From Sphingomonas sp. EC-HK361 (GTDB taxonomy: Bacteria; Pseudomonadota; Alphaproteobacteria; Sphingomonadales; Sphingomonadaceae), in contig NZ_LR701494.1 of the NCBI RefSeq assembly GCF_902498785.1, positions 1,379,105 to 1,443,104 on the forward strand: 64,000 bases of DNA, in the 5' to 3' direction. A program made the translations under genes and the position numbers. The notes below the pieces were generated by a model. The model saw only the letters and a program-made list of their open reading frames with translations. It had not been told where the DNA came from and searched no databases. This document shows, piece after piece, positions 23,999-33,209 of the stretch. Within the stretch, counting starts at the first letter, position 1. Each line of letters opens with the position of its first letter.

Positions 23999-26015
23999 TC
24001 GGTTCGGCGTCCGCGACGCGCTTTTCTCCGTGAAGTGCCTCGTGGCAGCGATGCTCGCTTATTATATCGCGCTGCGCATCGGCCTGCCCCGGCCCTCCTG
24101 GGCGGTGCTTACCGCCTATATCGTTTCGCAACCGCTTGCCGGTGCGGTTCTGTCGAAAGCGCTGTTCAGGGTACTGGGCACGGTCCTGGGCGCCACGATG
24201 GCGGTGATCCTCGTGCCCAATCTTGTCAACTCTCCCGAGCTTCTCACGCTTGCACTCGCCCTTTGGCTCGGCGTCTGCATCTATTTCGGACTGCTGGATA
24301 GGACTCCGCGATCCTATATCTTTCTTCTTGCCGGCTACACGGCGAGCATTATCGGCTTTCCTTCGGTCTCCGCGCCCGATGCGATCTTCACCACCGCGAT
24401 CCTGCGCGTCCAGGAGATCACGCTGGGGATCCTGTGTGCCAGCTTGCTCCATGGCGTGGTCCTTCCGCAGACTGTCACCTCGCGTCTGATCGCCCGCGTG
24501 GATACGATTCTCGGGGATGCAGCGCGCTGGTCGTCCGACACGCTGAACGACCGACTGGAAGCGACGTTGAACCGGGACCGGCGGCGTCTAGCGGTCGACA
24601 TCTTCGATCTTCACCAGCTTTCGATCCACCTTCCCTTCGACATGGCACGTCTGCAGCCGCGAATCTCGGTGGTGCGGGCGTTGCAGGATCAGATTTCCCT
24701 TATCCTGCCCCTGGGCGCTGCATGTCTCGACCGGATCGAACAGCTCCGTGCGGCCGGAGCGATGCCGGAAACGGTCGAGGTGCTTCTGGCAGACACGCGC
24801 CAGTGGCTGGAGTCCGGTGCGCGCTCCGATGGGGAGGCGAAGACGCTCGCAAGCCGTGCGCGGATGCTGGAACCTGCAGCGCCATCGTCCTGGACCGCGA
24901 TGCTGCTCGCCAATCTGCTCGTGCGCCTCAACGAACTGATTCGATCCCATAGCGCCTGCGGCGCTTTGCGGACGCTGATAGCCGATCCTCATGCAATTCC
25001 GCCCAGGGAGATAGAAGCCGTTCTACGCCGCGCCGGCCATCGTCCGCTCCACCGCGATCATGGGGTGGCCATCCGGTCGGCGCTGGGAGTCGCAACCGCG
25101 GTTGTGCTGCTGTGCACGGTCTGGATCGCGACTGCCTGGCCCGACGGCGCGTCGGCCGCCCTGATCGCCGGGGCCGTGGGCGCCATTCTCGCAAGCATTG
25201 GCGGCGACTCCGCCACCGGCTGGAAATTGCTGATTGGTGCCGTCGTCGCCACGATGGTCTGCCTACTCTACGATTTCGCGATCTTTCCGCGCGTCACGGA
25301 CTTCGCGCCTCTGGTCATGGTTCTGGCCCCCACGCTTCTCCTGATGGGAGGGATGATGACCATGCCTCCGACAGCACCCTATGCGCTCGGCTTCATGGTG
25401 ACGCTGCCGACCTCGATCGGACTCGTCGATCGCTATTCCAGCAGCCTCGATGCCCTTCTCAACGGCAATATGGCGCAGTTCGCCGGGATGGCCGCCCCCG
25501 TGATCAGCCTGACGCTTTTTGCGAGCATCGATGGTAACATGCGTGCCCGCAAGCTGCTTCATGTCACGCGGCGTGACCTGGCTCGCCGATGCCTGAGCCG
25601 TGCCCGACCTCGCACCGAGCGCTGGCTCGCTACAATGCTGGACCGCGTCGCCTATCTCTATCCGCATGTAGCCCGCGGAGAGGCCTCTTCCGACACGCTC
25701 GAGGCTATATTGGCGGACACGCGGGCCGGCATCAACATCGACGAGCTGCGCCGGATCAGAGGCAGAAGGGGTCTGGCCGATACCGATGGGGCTATCGGGT
25801 CTGTGCTGGTTGCGGTTCATGACCATCTTCGATCCGCCGGTTCATCTGCGCCCGGTGTTGGCGAGGATGCACGCCTACAACTCGATCGGCTCCTGGCAAG
25901 GAGCTCATCGACGCTTCCGCAGGATGCCGCAAGGGCGCTCTCTCTCGCGCTCGTGGGTCTGCGGCGAAGCCTCTTTCCCGATGCCGCCGCACCTCTCCTG
26001 GAGACGCAAGCATGA
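23988..26015 (+). CDS. FUSC-family inner membrane efflux protein (AaeB-like)
   Basis: A 675-residue inner-membrane protein of the fusaric-acid-resistance/aromatic-acid exporter type. Two blocks of about six membrane segments (residues ~15-165 and ~360-510) are each followed by cytoplasmic helices, the usual FUSC architecture. With the DUF1656, HlyD and outer-membrane genes that follow at four-base overlaps it forms a complete trans-envelope pump. AaeAB-type pumps expel p-hydroxybenzoate and related aromatic acids, which suits a strain that degrades benzoate. Start at ATG 23988, inside the end of the MarR gene. Confidence 0.9.
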   Translation: MSSDRFGVRDALFSVKCLVAAMLAYYIALRIGLPRPSWAVLTAYIVSQPLAGAVLSKALFRVLGTVLGATMAVILVPNLVNSPELLTLALALWLGVCIYFGLLDRTPRSYIFLLAGYTASIIGFPSVSAPDAIFTTAILRVQEITLGILCASLLHGVVLPQTVTSRLIARVDTILGDAARWSSDTLNDRLEATLNRDRRRLAVDIFDLHQLSIHLPFDMARLQPRISVVRALQDQISLILPLGAACLDRIEQLRAAGAMPETVEVLLADTRQWLESGARSDGEAKTLASRARMLEPAAPSSWTAMLLANLLVRLNELIRSHSACGALRTLIADPHAIPPREIEAVLRRAGHRPLHRDHGVAIRSALGVATAVVLLCTVWIATAWPDGASAALIAGAVGAILASIGGDSATGWKLLIGAVVATMVCLLYDFAIFPRVTDFAPLVMVLAPTLLLMGGMMTMPPTAPYALGFMVTLPTSIGLVDRYSSSLDALLNGNMAQFAGMAAPVISLTLFASIDGNMRARKLLHVTRRDLARRCLSRARPRTERWLATMLDRVAYLYPHVARGEASSDTLEAILADTRAGINIDELRRIRGRRGLADTDGAIGSVLVAVHDHLRSAGSSAPGVGEDARLQLDRLLARSSSTLPQDAARALSLALVGLRRSLFPDAAAPLLETQA

Positions 26016-26227
26016 TCGGCGAAATCTCGATCTTCGGGGTGTTCGTTCCGACCCTCATCCTGATCGGGCTCGGAGCGCTGGTCCTGTGCGGGGCGGTGAC
26101 GATGCTCCTGTCGAGCATCGGCTTCTATCGCTTCATCGTCCATCGGCCGATCGTCGATCTCGCAATCTTCCTTCTCCTTCTTGCCGCGCTCGCGGATGCG
26201 AGCGGCATTTTTGGATCCATGTCATGA
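26012..26227 (+). CDS. DUF1656 small membrane protein of the efflux operon
   Basis: A 71-residue protein with two hydrophobic segments (about 8-32 and 45-65), typical of DUF1656 (AaeX-type) proteins that stand between FUSC and HlyD genes. It overlaps both neighbours by four bases (ATGA), so all are translated together. Its task in the pump is unknown. Confidence 0.88.
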   Translation: MIGEISIFGVFVPTLILIGLGALVLCGAVTMLLSSIGFYRFIVHRPIVDLAIFLLLLAALADASGIFGSMS

Positions 26228-27102
26228 AACGCTTTGTTCCTTATCTGGTCAGGCTGGTGGCGACCCTCGTCATCGTCGTTGTCGCGGCGCTCGTCGCGAT
26301 CGCAATGTGGCATCGTTACGAGGTCTCGCCCTGGACGCGCGACGGACATGTCCGCGCCGATGTCGTGCGGGTCACGAACGATGTTGCCGGTCTGGTGACC
26401 GAGGTCCATGTGCGCGACAATCAGGTCGTTCATGCCGGCGACCTGCTCTTCGTAGTCGACCGTCCAAGATACCGGGCCGCGCTCGACGAAGCCGACGCCA
26501 ACATTGCCAGCGCCAAGGCAACACTCGATATGGCGCGCAAGACGGCGCGGCGCGATCTCGCGCTGGGCGACCTGGTCGCGGCCGAGACCCATGAAGAGAA
26601 TGTCGCTCGCGTGCTGACCACGCAGGCGGCGCTGATGCAGGCGCAATCGGCCCGCGAAACCGCCGCGCTGAACCTGCAGCGGACCGAGGTCCGCGCAAGC
26701 GTCAACGGGCAGGTCACCAATCTCGATCTTCATCCCGGCGACTATATCGGGGTCGGCACGCAGGCGATGGCGCTGATCGCGACCGACACCCTGAGGGTGG
26801 AGGGCTATTTCGAGGAAACCAAGCTCGACGGCATTCGTGTCGGGGACCGCGCGATCGTGCGGCTTATGGGAACGCCGCAACCGATGGAGGGCCATGTCGA
26901 CAGCATCGCAGGCGGTATCGCCGATGACCAGCGCGGGAACAGCGGCAACCTGCTGCCCACGGTCACTCCGACATTCACCTGGGTTCGGTTGGCCCAACGC
27001 ATTCCTGTGCGGATCCATATCGATCGGCTGGCGCCGAACACCGCGCTTATTCCCGGGCGGACAGCGACTGTCACGATCCTGCCGAGGGGGAAGCGGGCAT
27101 GA
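26224..27102 (+). CDS. HlyD-family periplasmic adaptor (AaeA-like)
   Basis: A 292-residue membrane-fusion protein. One N-terminal membrane anchor (residues 8-28) is followed by SPWTRDGHVRADVVRVTNDVAG, the first half of the lipoyl domain, a helical hairpin (about 75-145), the second lipoyl half VRASVNGQVTNLDLHPGDYI, and the beta-barrel. It links the inner-membrane FUSC pump to the outer-membrane factor encoded next. Overlap with both neighbours is four bases. Confidence 0.92.
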   Translation: MKRFVPYLVRLVATLVIVVVAALVAIAMWHRYEVSPWTRDGHVRADVVRVTNDVAGLVTEVHVRDNQVVHAGDLLFVVDRPRYRAALDEADANIASAKATLDMARKTARRDLALGDLVAAETHEENVARVLTTQAALMQAQSARETAALNLQRTEVRASVNGQVTNLDLHPGDYIGVGTQAMALIATDTLRVEGYFEETKLDGIRVGDRAIVRLMGTPQPMEGHVDSIAGGIADDQRGNSGNLLPTVTPTFTWVRLAQRIPVRIHIDRLAPNTALIPGRTATVTILPRGKRA

Positions 27103-28556
27103 AACGCCATGCTGCCGCATCCGGACTGCTGATGGCGCTGCTGTCGGCCTGCACCGCCGGTCCGGATTTCCGGGTTCCGGACCATGCGATGGTCAAATCG
27201 CCTTCGGCGAACGCGCCATTCCACAGCGGCGACGAGGCAATCTACATATCGGCTCCTCTGCCCGATCATTGGTGGCGTCTTTATGAGGATGCCAGACTCG
27301 ACGCCTATGTAGCGGAAGCGCTCGCGGCGAATACCGATCTGCGGGCCGCCGATGCCAATCTGAAGCGTGCAAGCTATATTGTGCGCGAGGCCGAGGCGGG
27401 CCGGACCATCCAGACGACCATCTCGGGCGGCGCGGACATCAGCCGCATCGGCGGCTTCACTGGCCCCGGTTCGTCCTATACCTACAATCTTGGCGCGGGG
27501 GTGTCCTACCCACTCGATCTGGCCGGCGGCATCAAGCGCGGCATCGAGGCGGCACGCGCCAACAGCGAGGCTGAACAGGCGGCACGCGACCAGGTCCGGG
27601 TGGCCGTCGCTGCAGCGGTCACGCGCAGCTACGCGGCCGCCTGCTCTGCAAACGTGACGCTTGCGGCCACCCGAAGGGTTCTCGAGGTGCAGCGCCAGAC
27701 GCTGCAGGTCACCACGCGCCTCGCAAGCGGCGGGCGCGGCACGGCCTTCGATGTCACGCGCGCAAGGGCGGCCGTCGATCAGAGCGCCGCGGCTATTCCG
27801 GGCGTCCTCGCCAGTCGTCAGGCCGCGTTATACGAACTGGCTGCGCTCATGGGCCGCGCGCCTGCGGACTACCCCCGTGAGGCGGAGGAATGTGCTGCTC
27901 CACCTTCGCTCCGGCAGGTCATCCCGATCGGAGACGGCGCCGCGCTGCTCAGCCGACGTCCGGATGTCCGCGCGGCGGAGCGCCGGCTTCATGCAGCGAC
28001 GGCGACTATCGGCGTCGAGACAGCGGAACTCTACCCGCACATCTCGCTTGGCGGCTCGATGGGCTTCGCGGGTCCGTTCTCGACCTTCCTGTCGGGCAAC
28101 GGCTTCGGCGGTAGCCTCGGCCCCCTCCTCTCATGGACCTTTCCCAATCGGTCGGTCGCCCATGCCCGGATCGCAGAGGCCGGGGCTTCTGCCGAGGCTG
28201 CCTCCGCCAATTTCGACGGCACGGTCATCGAGGCATTGAGGCAGACCGAAACCGCCTTGTCGGCCTATGCCCGGGAAGCAGATCGAAACCATGCCCTCAC
28301 GCTGACCCAGGGGGACACGCTCAAGGCGAGCGACCAGGCAAGCCGTCTCTATCATTTCGGCCGAACAAACTTCATCGATGTTCTTTCCGCCGAAGCAAGT
28401 CTCGCGAACGCCGAGGCAACACTCGCGCAATCGCGTGCGACCCTTGTCGATCGGCAGGTGGACCTGTTCCTGGCGCTTGGTGGGGGGTGGACGGATGGAC
28501 CAGAGGGGACAGAAACGAAAGAGAGTTCAACGCGAGTAAAGGCAAATGCACGCTGA
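27099..28556 (+). CDS. Outer membrane efflux lipoprotein, NodT/TolC family
   Basis: A 485-residue outer-membrane factor. The signal peptide ends in a lipobox (LLSAC at residues ~14-18), so it is a lipoprotein. Two repeats of the TolC-type helical barrel are visible (about 60-270 and 275-470), the second beginning after LLSRRPDVRAAERRLHAA, the family's signature. It completes the FUSC-DUF1656-HlyD efflux system. Confidence 0.92.
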   Translation: MKRHAAASGLLMALLSACTAGPDFRVPDHAMVKSPSANAPFHSGDEAIYISAPLPDHWWRLYEDARLDAYVAEALAANTDLRAADANLKRASYIVREAEAGRTIQTTISGGADISRIGGFTGPGSSYTYNLGAGVSYPLDLAGGIKRGIEAARANSEAEQAARDQVRVAVAAAVTRSYAAACSANVTLAATRRVLEVQRQTLQVTTRLASGGRGTAFDVTRARAAVDQSAAAIPGVLASRQAALYELAALMGRAPADYPREAEECAAPPSLRQVIPIGDGAALLSRRPDVRAAERRLHAATATIGVETAELYPHISLGGSMGFAGPFSTFLSGNGFGGSLGPLLSWTFPNRSVAHARIAEAGASAEAASANFDGTVIEALRQTETALSAYAREADRNHALTLTQGDTLKASDQASRLYHFGRTNFIDVLSAEASLANAEATLAQSRATLVDRQVDLFLALGGGWTDGPEGTETKESSTRVKANAR

Positions 28557-28653
28557 GCAGATGTATCAGGCTGCCGAAGACTTCCATGGTGGCTACACCT
28601 CGGCCTATGTCGCCATGCTGCTGAAGGCCGGATCCTTATCTTATGCCCCTTAG
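28546..28653 (+). CDS. Possible 35-residue ORF or gene remnant after the efflux operon
   Basis: Overlapping the end of the outer-membrane factor gene, an ATG opens a frame reading MHAEQMYQAAEDFHGGYTSA and ending at TAG. The composition is protein-like, and the sequence looks like the start of a larger protein cut short; no family is recognised. There is no strong ribosome-binding site. It could be a relic of a fifth gene in the operon. Confidence 0.3.
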   Translation: MHAEQMYQAAEDFHGGYTSAYVAMLLKAGSLSYAP

Positions 28654-28900
28654 CCTGTTACAATCAATGCGACCGGAAGATGCAGCGATAAACACCACGC
28701 CCGATCATGAGGAAGAACCATATGCCCGTTCGATCGGCTGTTGCACGGACGAGAGCCGTGGGGAGCGGACGGCAAGCCAATGACTTGGCATCCGAGCGTG
28801 AGCAGCCGCCAACATGCGCGAGACTGCCACCTCACACTGCGGCAAAAAGGGAAGATCCAACCGGGCTGATACACCGGTTCGCGATGACCGATTAACGCGC

Positions 28901-29536
28901 ATGGGAAGGCACCTCTCGTTCGATCCGGATGTGGCGCTCGAGGCCGCCATGGAGGTTTTTTGCGCCAAGGGATTCGAAGGGACCAGCATCGACGATCTGG
29001 AGCATGCTACCGGCCTGCGCCGGCCGAGCCTCTACCGGACGTTCGGCCCTAAAGAATCGTTTTTCCGCCATGCCTTTCTGCGCTTTGAAGCGACACGACT
29101 GCGTTTTTTTCGAACCGCCTTGCGGCGGGTCCATATTGGTGACGTCCTAAGGGAGCTGGTGGCCGGCAGTGTTGATACGGCCGTCTTCGCCGCAGGCAGC
29201 GGACCCACCGGCTTCCTCGCCATCCTGTCCGGTGCTCCGTGCTGCGACGCGATACGTGATTTTGTCGAACGGCGACGACGGCTTCGCCAATGGACACTTG
29301 AACGCCGGATGTCCGCCGCGATCCAGGCCGGGCAACTCAGGAGCGACGTCGATCCAGGCGATCTGGCCCAGCTTATTTTGATCTTGCTATCCGGCGTGTA
29401 TGTCCAGGCGGTGGCCGGATGCGATGAATCGGCAGTCCGGGCCGCGGCGAACTTGATGCTCGACACGTTGCGGACGAGCCTTTCGCCTATCAATATAGAT
29501 CCGAGCTCCAGACCGGAAGCTATCGCTGAACAATGA
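28901..29536 (+). CDS. TetR-family transcriptional regulator
   Basis: A 211-residue TetR regulator: the HTH lies at residues ~10-55 (AMEVFCAKGFEGTSIDDLEH, then RRPSLYRTFGPKESFF). The ligand domain follows, with a motif GFLAILSGAPCCDAIRDF typical of the AcrR-like group with a TetR_C domain. No operon partner: the next gene is an Rrf2 regulator 275 bp away. The start ATG 28901 fits the domain; longer upstream frames lack regulator-like sequence. Confidence 0.85.
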   Translation: MGRHLSFDPDVALEAAMEVFCAKGFEGTSIDDLEHATGLRRPSLYRTFGPKESFFRHAFLRFEATRLRFFRTALRRVHIGDVLRELVAGSVDTAVFAAGSGPTGFLAILSGAPCCDAIRDFVERRRRLRQWTLERRMSAAIQAGQLRSDVDPGDLAQLILILLSGVYVQAVAGCDESAVRAAANLMLDTLRTSLSPINIDPSSRPEAIAEQ

Positions 29537-29780
29537 AACGATTTTGGATCCGGCGATGCGAGATTCGATGGGTACAGTCGGCAGGCTCCGACTGAGCGAA
29601 TTGGTGGCGCGCATTTCGAACGAGCCCGCGACAGCTGCACGGTCTTATCAACGTAATTTTGTGATGGCGTCCGTAGAGCCATGCGACGGTCCGGCGCAAG
29701 AGTTTTACCAGCGCATCAAGCACCGGACGAAATACATGTGCCCCGTCGGTCATCCGATGGGGATTGAAGGATCCGCACTA

Positions 29781-29805
29781 ATGTGTAATTACGATAGCAA
29801 CACAT
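29781..29805. promoter_or_regulatory. Inverted repeat ATGTGT-N13-ACACAT before the Rrf2 gene
   Basis: A perfect 6-bp inverted repeat ends 6 bp before the Rrf2 start codon. Its position suggests autoregulation, though the sequence differs from the repeat in front of the neighbouring flavodoxin gene. Confidence 0.4.
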
Positions 29806-29811
29806 TTGGAT

Positions 29812-30270
29812 ATGGTCTTTCACTTGCCCACCAGCACCCGCTTCGCCGTTGCCGTTCACACGCTCGCCGCGCTTGCCGTTAACGAGGGCAGGCCCGTGCG
29901 GTCCCAGGATCTCGCAAGAAGCGCCAGTACCCATCCGGCGGTCATCCGGTCGATTCTCTCCAGGCTCGCCGATGCCGGCCTTTCCACCGCGCAGATGGGC
30001 CTGGGAGGAGGTGCTTTACTGGCGAAACCTGCGGCGAAGATCAGCCTGTTCGACGTCTACAAGGCCGTGGAGGACTGCGAGATTTTCTCGCTGCATCGCT
30101 CGCCGCCCGATGAGAAATGCGTGGTCGGCAAATATATCCAGGCCGCGATGCTCCCTGCGCTCGATCGCGCCCGTCAGGCGCTGGAGGAGGAGTTGCAAAG
30201 GGTTTCGATCGCGGAAGTGGCCGCCGACATTGCCAGGCGGGGCCAGTTCACCATCCCTTGGCAAGGATGA
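29812..30270 (+). CDS. Rrf2-family transcriptional regulator
   Basis: A 152-residue winged-helix regulator of the Rrf2 family. Visible: TSTRFAVAVHTLAALAVNEG, the recognition helix HPAVIRSILSRLADAG, the wing GLGGGALLAKPA and SLFDVYKAVE. The three-cysteine cluster of IscR/NsrR is missing; only Cys in EDCEIF and in DEKCVVG remain, so a thiol- or ligand-based sensor is more likely than an iron-sulphur one. It is followed by a flavodoxin-like gene with a strong palindrome in its promoter, its likely target. Start at the ATG; a TTG two codons earlier is possible. Confidence 0.88.
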   Translation: MVFHLPTSTRFAVAVHTLAALAVNEGRPVRSQDLARSASTHPAVIRSILSRLADAGLSTAQMGLGGGALLAKPAAKISLFDVYKAVEDCEIFSLHRSPPDEKCVVGKYIQAAMLPALDRARQALEEELQRVSIAEVAADIARRGQFTIPWQG

Positions 30271-30285
30271 CTTCATTTATCTGAT

Positions 30286-30308
30286 TATGTTGGTATGTCG
30301 CCAACATA
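30286..30308. promoter_or_regulatory. Inverted repeat TATGTTGG-N7-CCAACATA, probable Rrf2 operator
   Basis: Perfect 8-bp inverted repeat between the Rrf2 stop and the flavodoxin start (20 bp upstream of its ATG). Length and spacing are typical of Rrf2-family operators. Confidence 0.6.
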
Positions 30309-30327
30309 TATACAAAGGAGTGTGCAT

Positions 30328-30918
30328 ATGTCGGATATTCGCATCGCCATCGTCTATCACAGCGGATACGGCCATACCGCGCGGCAGGCCGAGGCTGTGA
30401 AGTCGGGCGTGAACCAGGTGGAGGGCGCGGAGGCCTTGCTGCTCACGGTCGAGGAGGCCCAGACTCGCTGGGACGATCTGGAGGCGGCGGAGGCCATCAT
30501 CTTCGGCGCGCCGACCTATATGGGCAGCGCGTCCGCGCCGTTCAAAGCCTTCCTGGATCTGACCTCAAGCACCGTCTTCGCCAAGGGCTTTGCCTGGAAA
30601 AATAAGATCGCGGCCGGCTTCTCGAACTCGGCCTCGCGCTCGGGCGACAAGCTGGCGACGCTGATCCAGATCGCACTATTTGCGGCTCAGCAGGGCATGC
30701 ACTGGGTCAGCCTCGGCCTGCCGCCCGCGAACAACTCCAGCACAGGATCGGAAGAGGATCTGAACCGGCTGGGAATTTGGCTGGGCGCATCGGCACAGTC
30801 GAACGCCGACGAAGGTCCCGATGTTGCTCCTCCCGCCGCCGACCTGCGGACTGCCGAGCATCTTGGCCGGCGCGTTGCGGAAACGACGCTTCAATTCGTG
30901 CGCGGGCGCGCTGACTGA
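30328..30918 (+). CDS. Flavodoxin-fold NAD(P)H:quinone oxidoreductase, WrbA-like
   Basis: A 196-residue FMN protein. The phosphate-binding loop is IVYHSGYGHTARQ at the N-terminus, followed by FGAPTYMGSASAPFKAFLD and AAGFSNSASRSGDK, the flavin-contact loops of the WrbA group. Such enzymes reduce quinones by two electrons and prevent redox cycling, which is useful where catechols are made. The ATG at 30328 has AAGGAG seven bases upstream; the Rrf2-type operator lies before it. Confidence 0.88.
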   Translation: MSDIRIAIVYHSGYGHTARQAEAVKSGVNQVEGAEALLLTVEEAQTRWDDLEAAEAIIFGAPTYMGSASAPFKAFLDLTSSTVFAKGFAWKNKIAAGFSNSASRSGDKLATLIQIALFAAQQGMHWVSLGLPPANNSSTGSEEDLNRLGIWLGASAQSNADEGPDVAPPAADLRTAEHLGRRVAETTLQFVRGRAD

Positions 30919-31023
30919 AACGGAAACGGCCGGTCCGTCGTGCACGGCGACCCCCAGGCAGATGGACAATAAGGCACTATTGACATCGGACAGCTGTGAA
31001 TAACCTCAACAGGAACACAATCC

Positions 31024-31698
31024 ATGATCGATTTTTATTTTCACTCCGGGCCCAATCCGATGAAGGTTGCGCTCATGCTGGAGGAAACGGGACTTCCATA
31101 CCAGATGATCCCCGTCGATATATTCAAGGGGGATCAGCATATCCCGGCTTTTACCGCGCTCAACCCGAATGCCAAGGTGCCGGTGATCGTGGACGACGGT
31201 GAGATCGTGTTCGATTCCAACGCGATTCTTCTCTATCTGGAAGAGAAGACCGGCCAGTTCGGCGCAACGGCCGGTAGTTCGCGCGGCGAACTGCTGTCGT
31301 GGTTGATGTTCATCGCGACGGGGCTTGGGCCATATTCCGGTCAGGCGGTCCATTTCGTGAAATTCGCACCGGAGAAGCTCCCTTATGCGATCAACCGCTA
31401 TACGAAAGAAGCCGAAAGGCATCTCGAGATTCTCGATGCGCGCCTTGCCGACCGTTCGTTCATACTTGGAGAAAACTGTTCGATCGTCGATTTCGCGGCG
31501 TGGGGTTGGGTGAATTTCGCGCCCGGCATCGTCGGCGAAGCTTTCCCTTCCCTGACCCATCTGCGGAGGTGGCATGAGACGATGAACACGCGCCCGGCAG
31601 CCGCTCGCGCGATCGCTCTTCGTGACACGCTCAAGCTCAAGTCCGACATTGACGATGAAACGCGTAGGGCCCTGTTCGGCAGGACGATGGCGCTCTGA
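31024..31698 (+). CDS. Glutathione S-transferase family protein
   Basis: A 224-residue GST. The N-terminal thioredoxin-fold domain (1-80) contains FHSGPNPMKVALMLEE and the glutathione-binding cis-Pro segment AKVPVIVDDG, then FDSNAILLYLEEKTG; the helical C-terminal domain contains ENCSIVDFAAWGWVNF. The pattern is that of the Nu/YfcG-type bacterial GSTs. With the Rrf2-controlled quinone reductase it may form an electrophile-defence group. It stands 105 bp downstream on its own start signal. Confidence 0.88.
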   Translation: MIDFYFHSGPNPMKVALMLEETGLPYQMIPVDIFKGDQHIPAFTALNPNAKVPVIVDDGEIVFDSNAILLYLEEKTGQFGATAGSSRGELLSWLMFIATGLGPYSGQAVHFVKFAPEKLPYAINRYTKEAERHLEILDARLADRSFILGENCSIVDFAAWGWVNFAPGIVGEAFPSLTHLRRWHETMNTRPAAARAIALRDTLKLKSDIDDETRRALFGRTMAL

Positions 31699-32185
31699 GC
31701 GACGATGCAAAGGCAAATGGGCGGGGCTGGCGTCACGTAGCCGCCCCCGCCAGGCGCCGTAGGTCCCCACTGAACGTCCGCTTGGGCAGTCGCGAGATTA
31801 CCGGTCCAGCCCCGAAACCCTGTTTTCGGGACTGACAAGGCGACGGAGACCGGCGCCGCCGCATCGAGGTCGAGAAGGACCTCCGGGGACACGGTCCATC
31901 ATCGACGTTGCCCTGCATCTGCGGACGCTGCAGCAGCGGGTCGATCAGGAGAGAGGGTCACTCCCGCGCGATGGCAAGCCCGGTCTCGCGGCCTATGGCG
32001 TGATAAGCGGCGTCGCCGTCCCTTTGGCGGCAAGATCGGACCTCCGCTGCGGTATGCGCCTTTGCTACGATGAGCGCGAATGGTCAACCCATACCGCAGC
32101 GGTATCCACAAGTAGCAAATCGATCTTTGAATTGCGTGTCCACGCGGCGCAGATACCGGCTCGATCTCAAACCCCGGTTGAAGAC
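31699..32185. other. 487-bp stretch without a clear gene
   Basis: No convincing coding frame. A hairpin CCCGAAA-N6-TTTCGGG at 31811-31830 could end the GST transcript, though no T-run follows. The remainder may contain the promoter of the small-gene trio that begins at 32186. Confidence 0.4.
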
Positions 32186-32467
32186 ATGAAACTGTTCCTG
32201 CTCCCCATTCTACGCCGCGCGCCAGCTTCACTCCTGAAGGGCGCCCCCGAGCGAGGATCGATCTCGACCTTTACGCGGCCGCACATGCTGGCCCGACTGT
32301 CCTCGGTCTCGTTCTTCGCCGCCACCGTGGGAATAATCAGTGTCCTCTTCGTAGCGCTTGTACGGGCTCTTGATGATCCGTTCATCGCGATCATCGTCTG
32401 TGCGCTGATTGGTGTCACGGCCGCGCCCCATATCTTCGGGCATCCCGCCCGGAGGACGCACCCATGA
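32186..32467 (+). CDS. Small membrane protein, first gene of an overlapping trio
   Basis: A 93-residue product. After a basic N-terminal third (KLFLLPILRRAPASLLKGA) two hydrophobic segments follow (about 40-62 and 66-82), so it is probably an inner-membrane hairpin. The frame is open further upstream and the start is uncertain; no strong ribosome-binding site is seen. It overlaps the next small gene by four bases (ATGA). No family recognised. Confidence 0.45.
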   Translation: MKLFLLPILRRAPASLLKGAPERGSISTFTRPHMLARLSSVSFFAATVGIISVLFVALVRALDDPFIAIIVCALIGVTAAPHIFGHPARRTHP

Positions 32468-32598
32468 GGTTTGCAACAGGAATGCTTCGTCTGTGGGGAA
32501 TCGAAATCGACGAGATGACCTTGGGCGCCATCGCGCGATGGCTGGAAATCCAGTCTTCCCGCTGTCGGGCACCGCTTGATGCGGTCAAGAGGCGATAA
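32464..32598 (+). CDS. 44-residue protein, middle gene of an overlapping trio
   Basis: Begins in the stop of the first gene (ATGA) and ends in the start of the third (TAATG). The product, MRFATGMLRLWGIEIDEMTL through a basic C-terminus, is amphipathic and soluble. Double overlap with neighbours is the main argument that it is translated. Function unknown. Confidence 0.45.
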   Translation: MRFATGMLRLWGIEIDEMTLGAIARWLEIQSSRCRAPLDAVKRR

Positions 32599-32954
32599 TG
32601 TTTCTCGATCTTGCGCAGCAATTCGCCGACAAGGCCACTTGCTCAATCGCACCAAAGGCGCGTGGCTCACAGGAGCTGGATCGACTCACGATGCAGGTCG
32701 CGCAGCTGTCCTGCCGTGACAACCTGCGCAGTGTCTCCCAGGTCGGGCGCATGCGCCGGCTGATCGAGCGCCTGTTCGATATCCAGGTTCAAAATCCGTT
32801 CGCCGACGCGCGGCTCGAGGCGCTTCGTCGTTATTGCGTCCTCTTTCGGCATGGAGATAATCGCGCGCCGGGGGCGGAAGCTGAGCTTCTGGATCACGGC
32901 TATTCGCCGGAACAATGCCGACTGATACGCGCGGTATTGAAGCGGGGCGGCTAG
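32598..32954 (+). CDS. Hypothetical protein, 118 residues, last gene of the trio
   Basis: Starts in the stop codon of the 44-residue gene (TAATG). The product is helical and basic, with SVSQVGRMRRLIERLFDIQV and RLEALRRYCVLFRHGDNRAP; three cysteines, no membrane segment. The pattern could suit a small nucleic-acid- or protein-binding factor, but I do not recognise it. It stops 256 bp before the convergent TonB receptor gene. Confidence 0.5.
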   Translation: MFLDLAQQFADKATCSIAPKARGSQELDRLTMQVAQLSCRDNLRSVSQVGRMRRLIERLFDIQVQNPFADARLEALRRYCVLFRHGDNRAPGAEAELLDHGYSPEQCRLIRAVLKRGG

Positions 32955-33209
32955 ACTGGAAATCCGCTGTCCCCTGGTTCACAAGCCGTCTGTCATCTTT
33001 GCAACCGCCCCATCGCACGGGGGTGGTGTTTTTGTTGCAGCATGCCCGGGCAGAACTTGCTTCCGGCCTGGCGCGACCGCGTGCGTGGACGGGCGGCGCC
33101 AGGCCGGGAGCGAGGTTATTGCGTCCATGTGAACCCAGCACGGCTGTTCGGGAAAGCTGGTTCATCCGCGTCAGAACCCCGGCAACCAGGCCGTGGCGGG
33201 ACGCAACGC

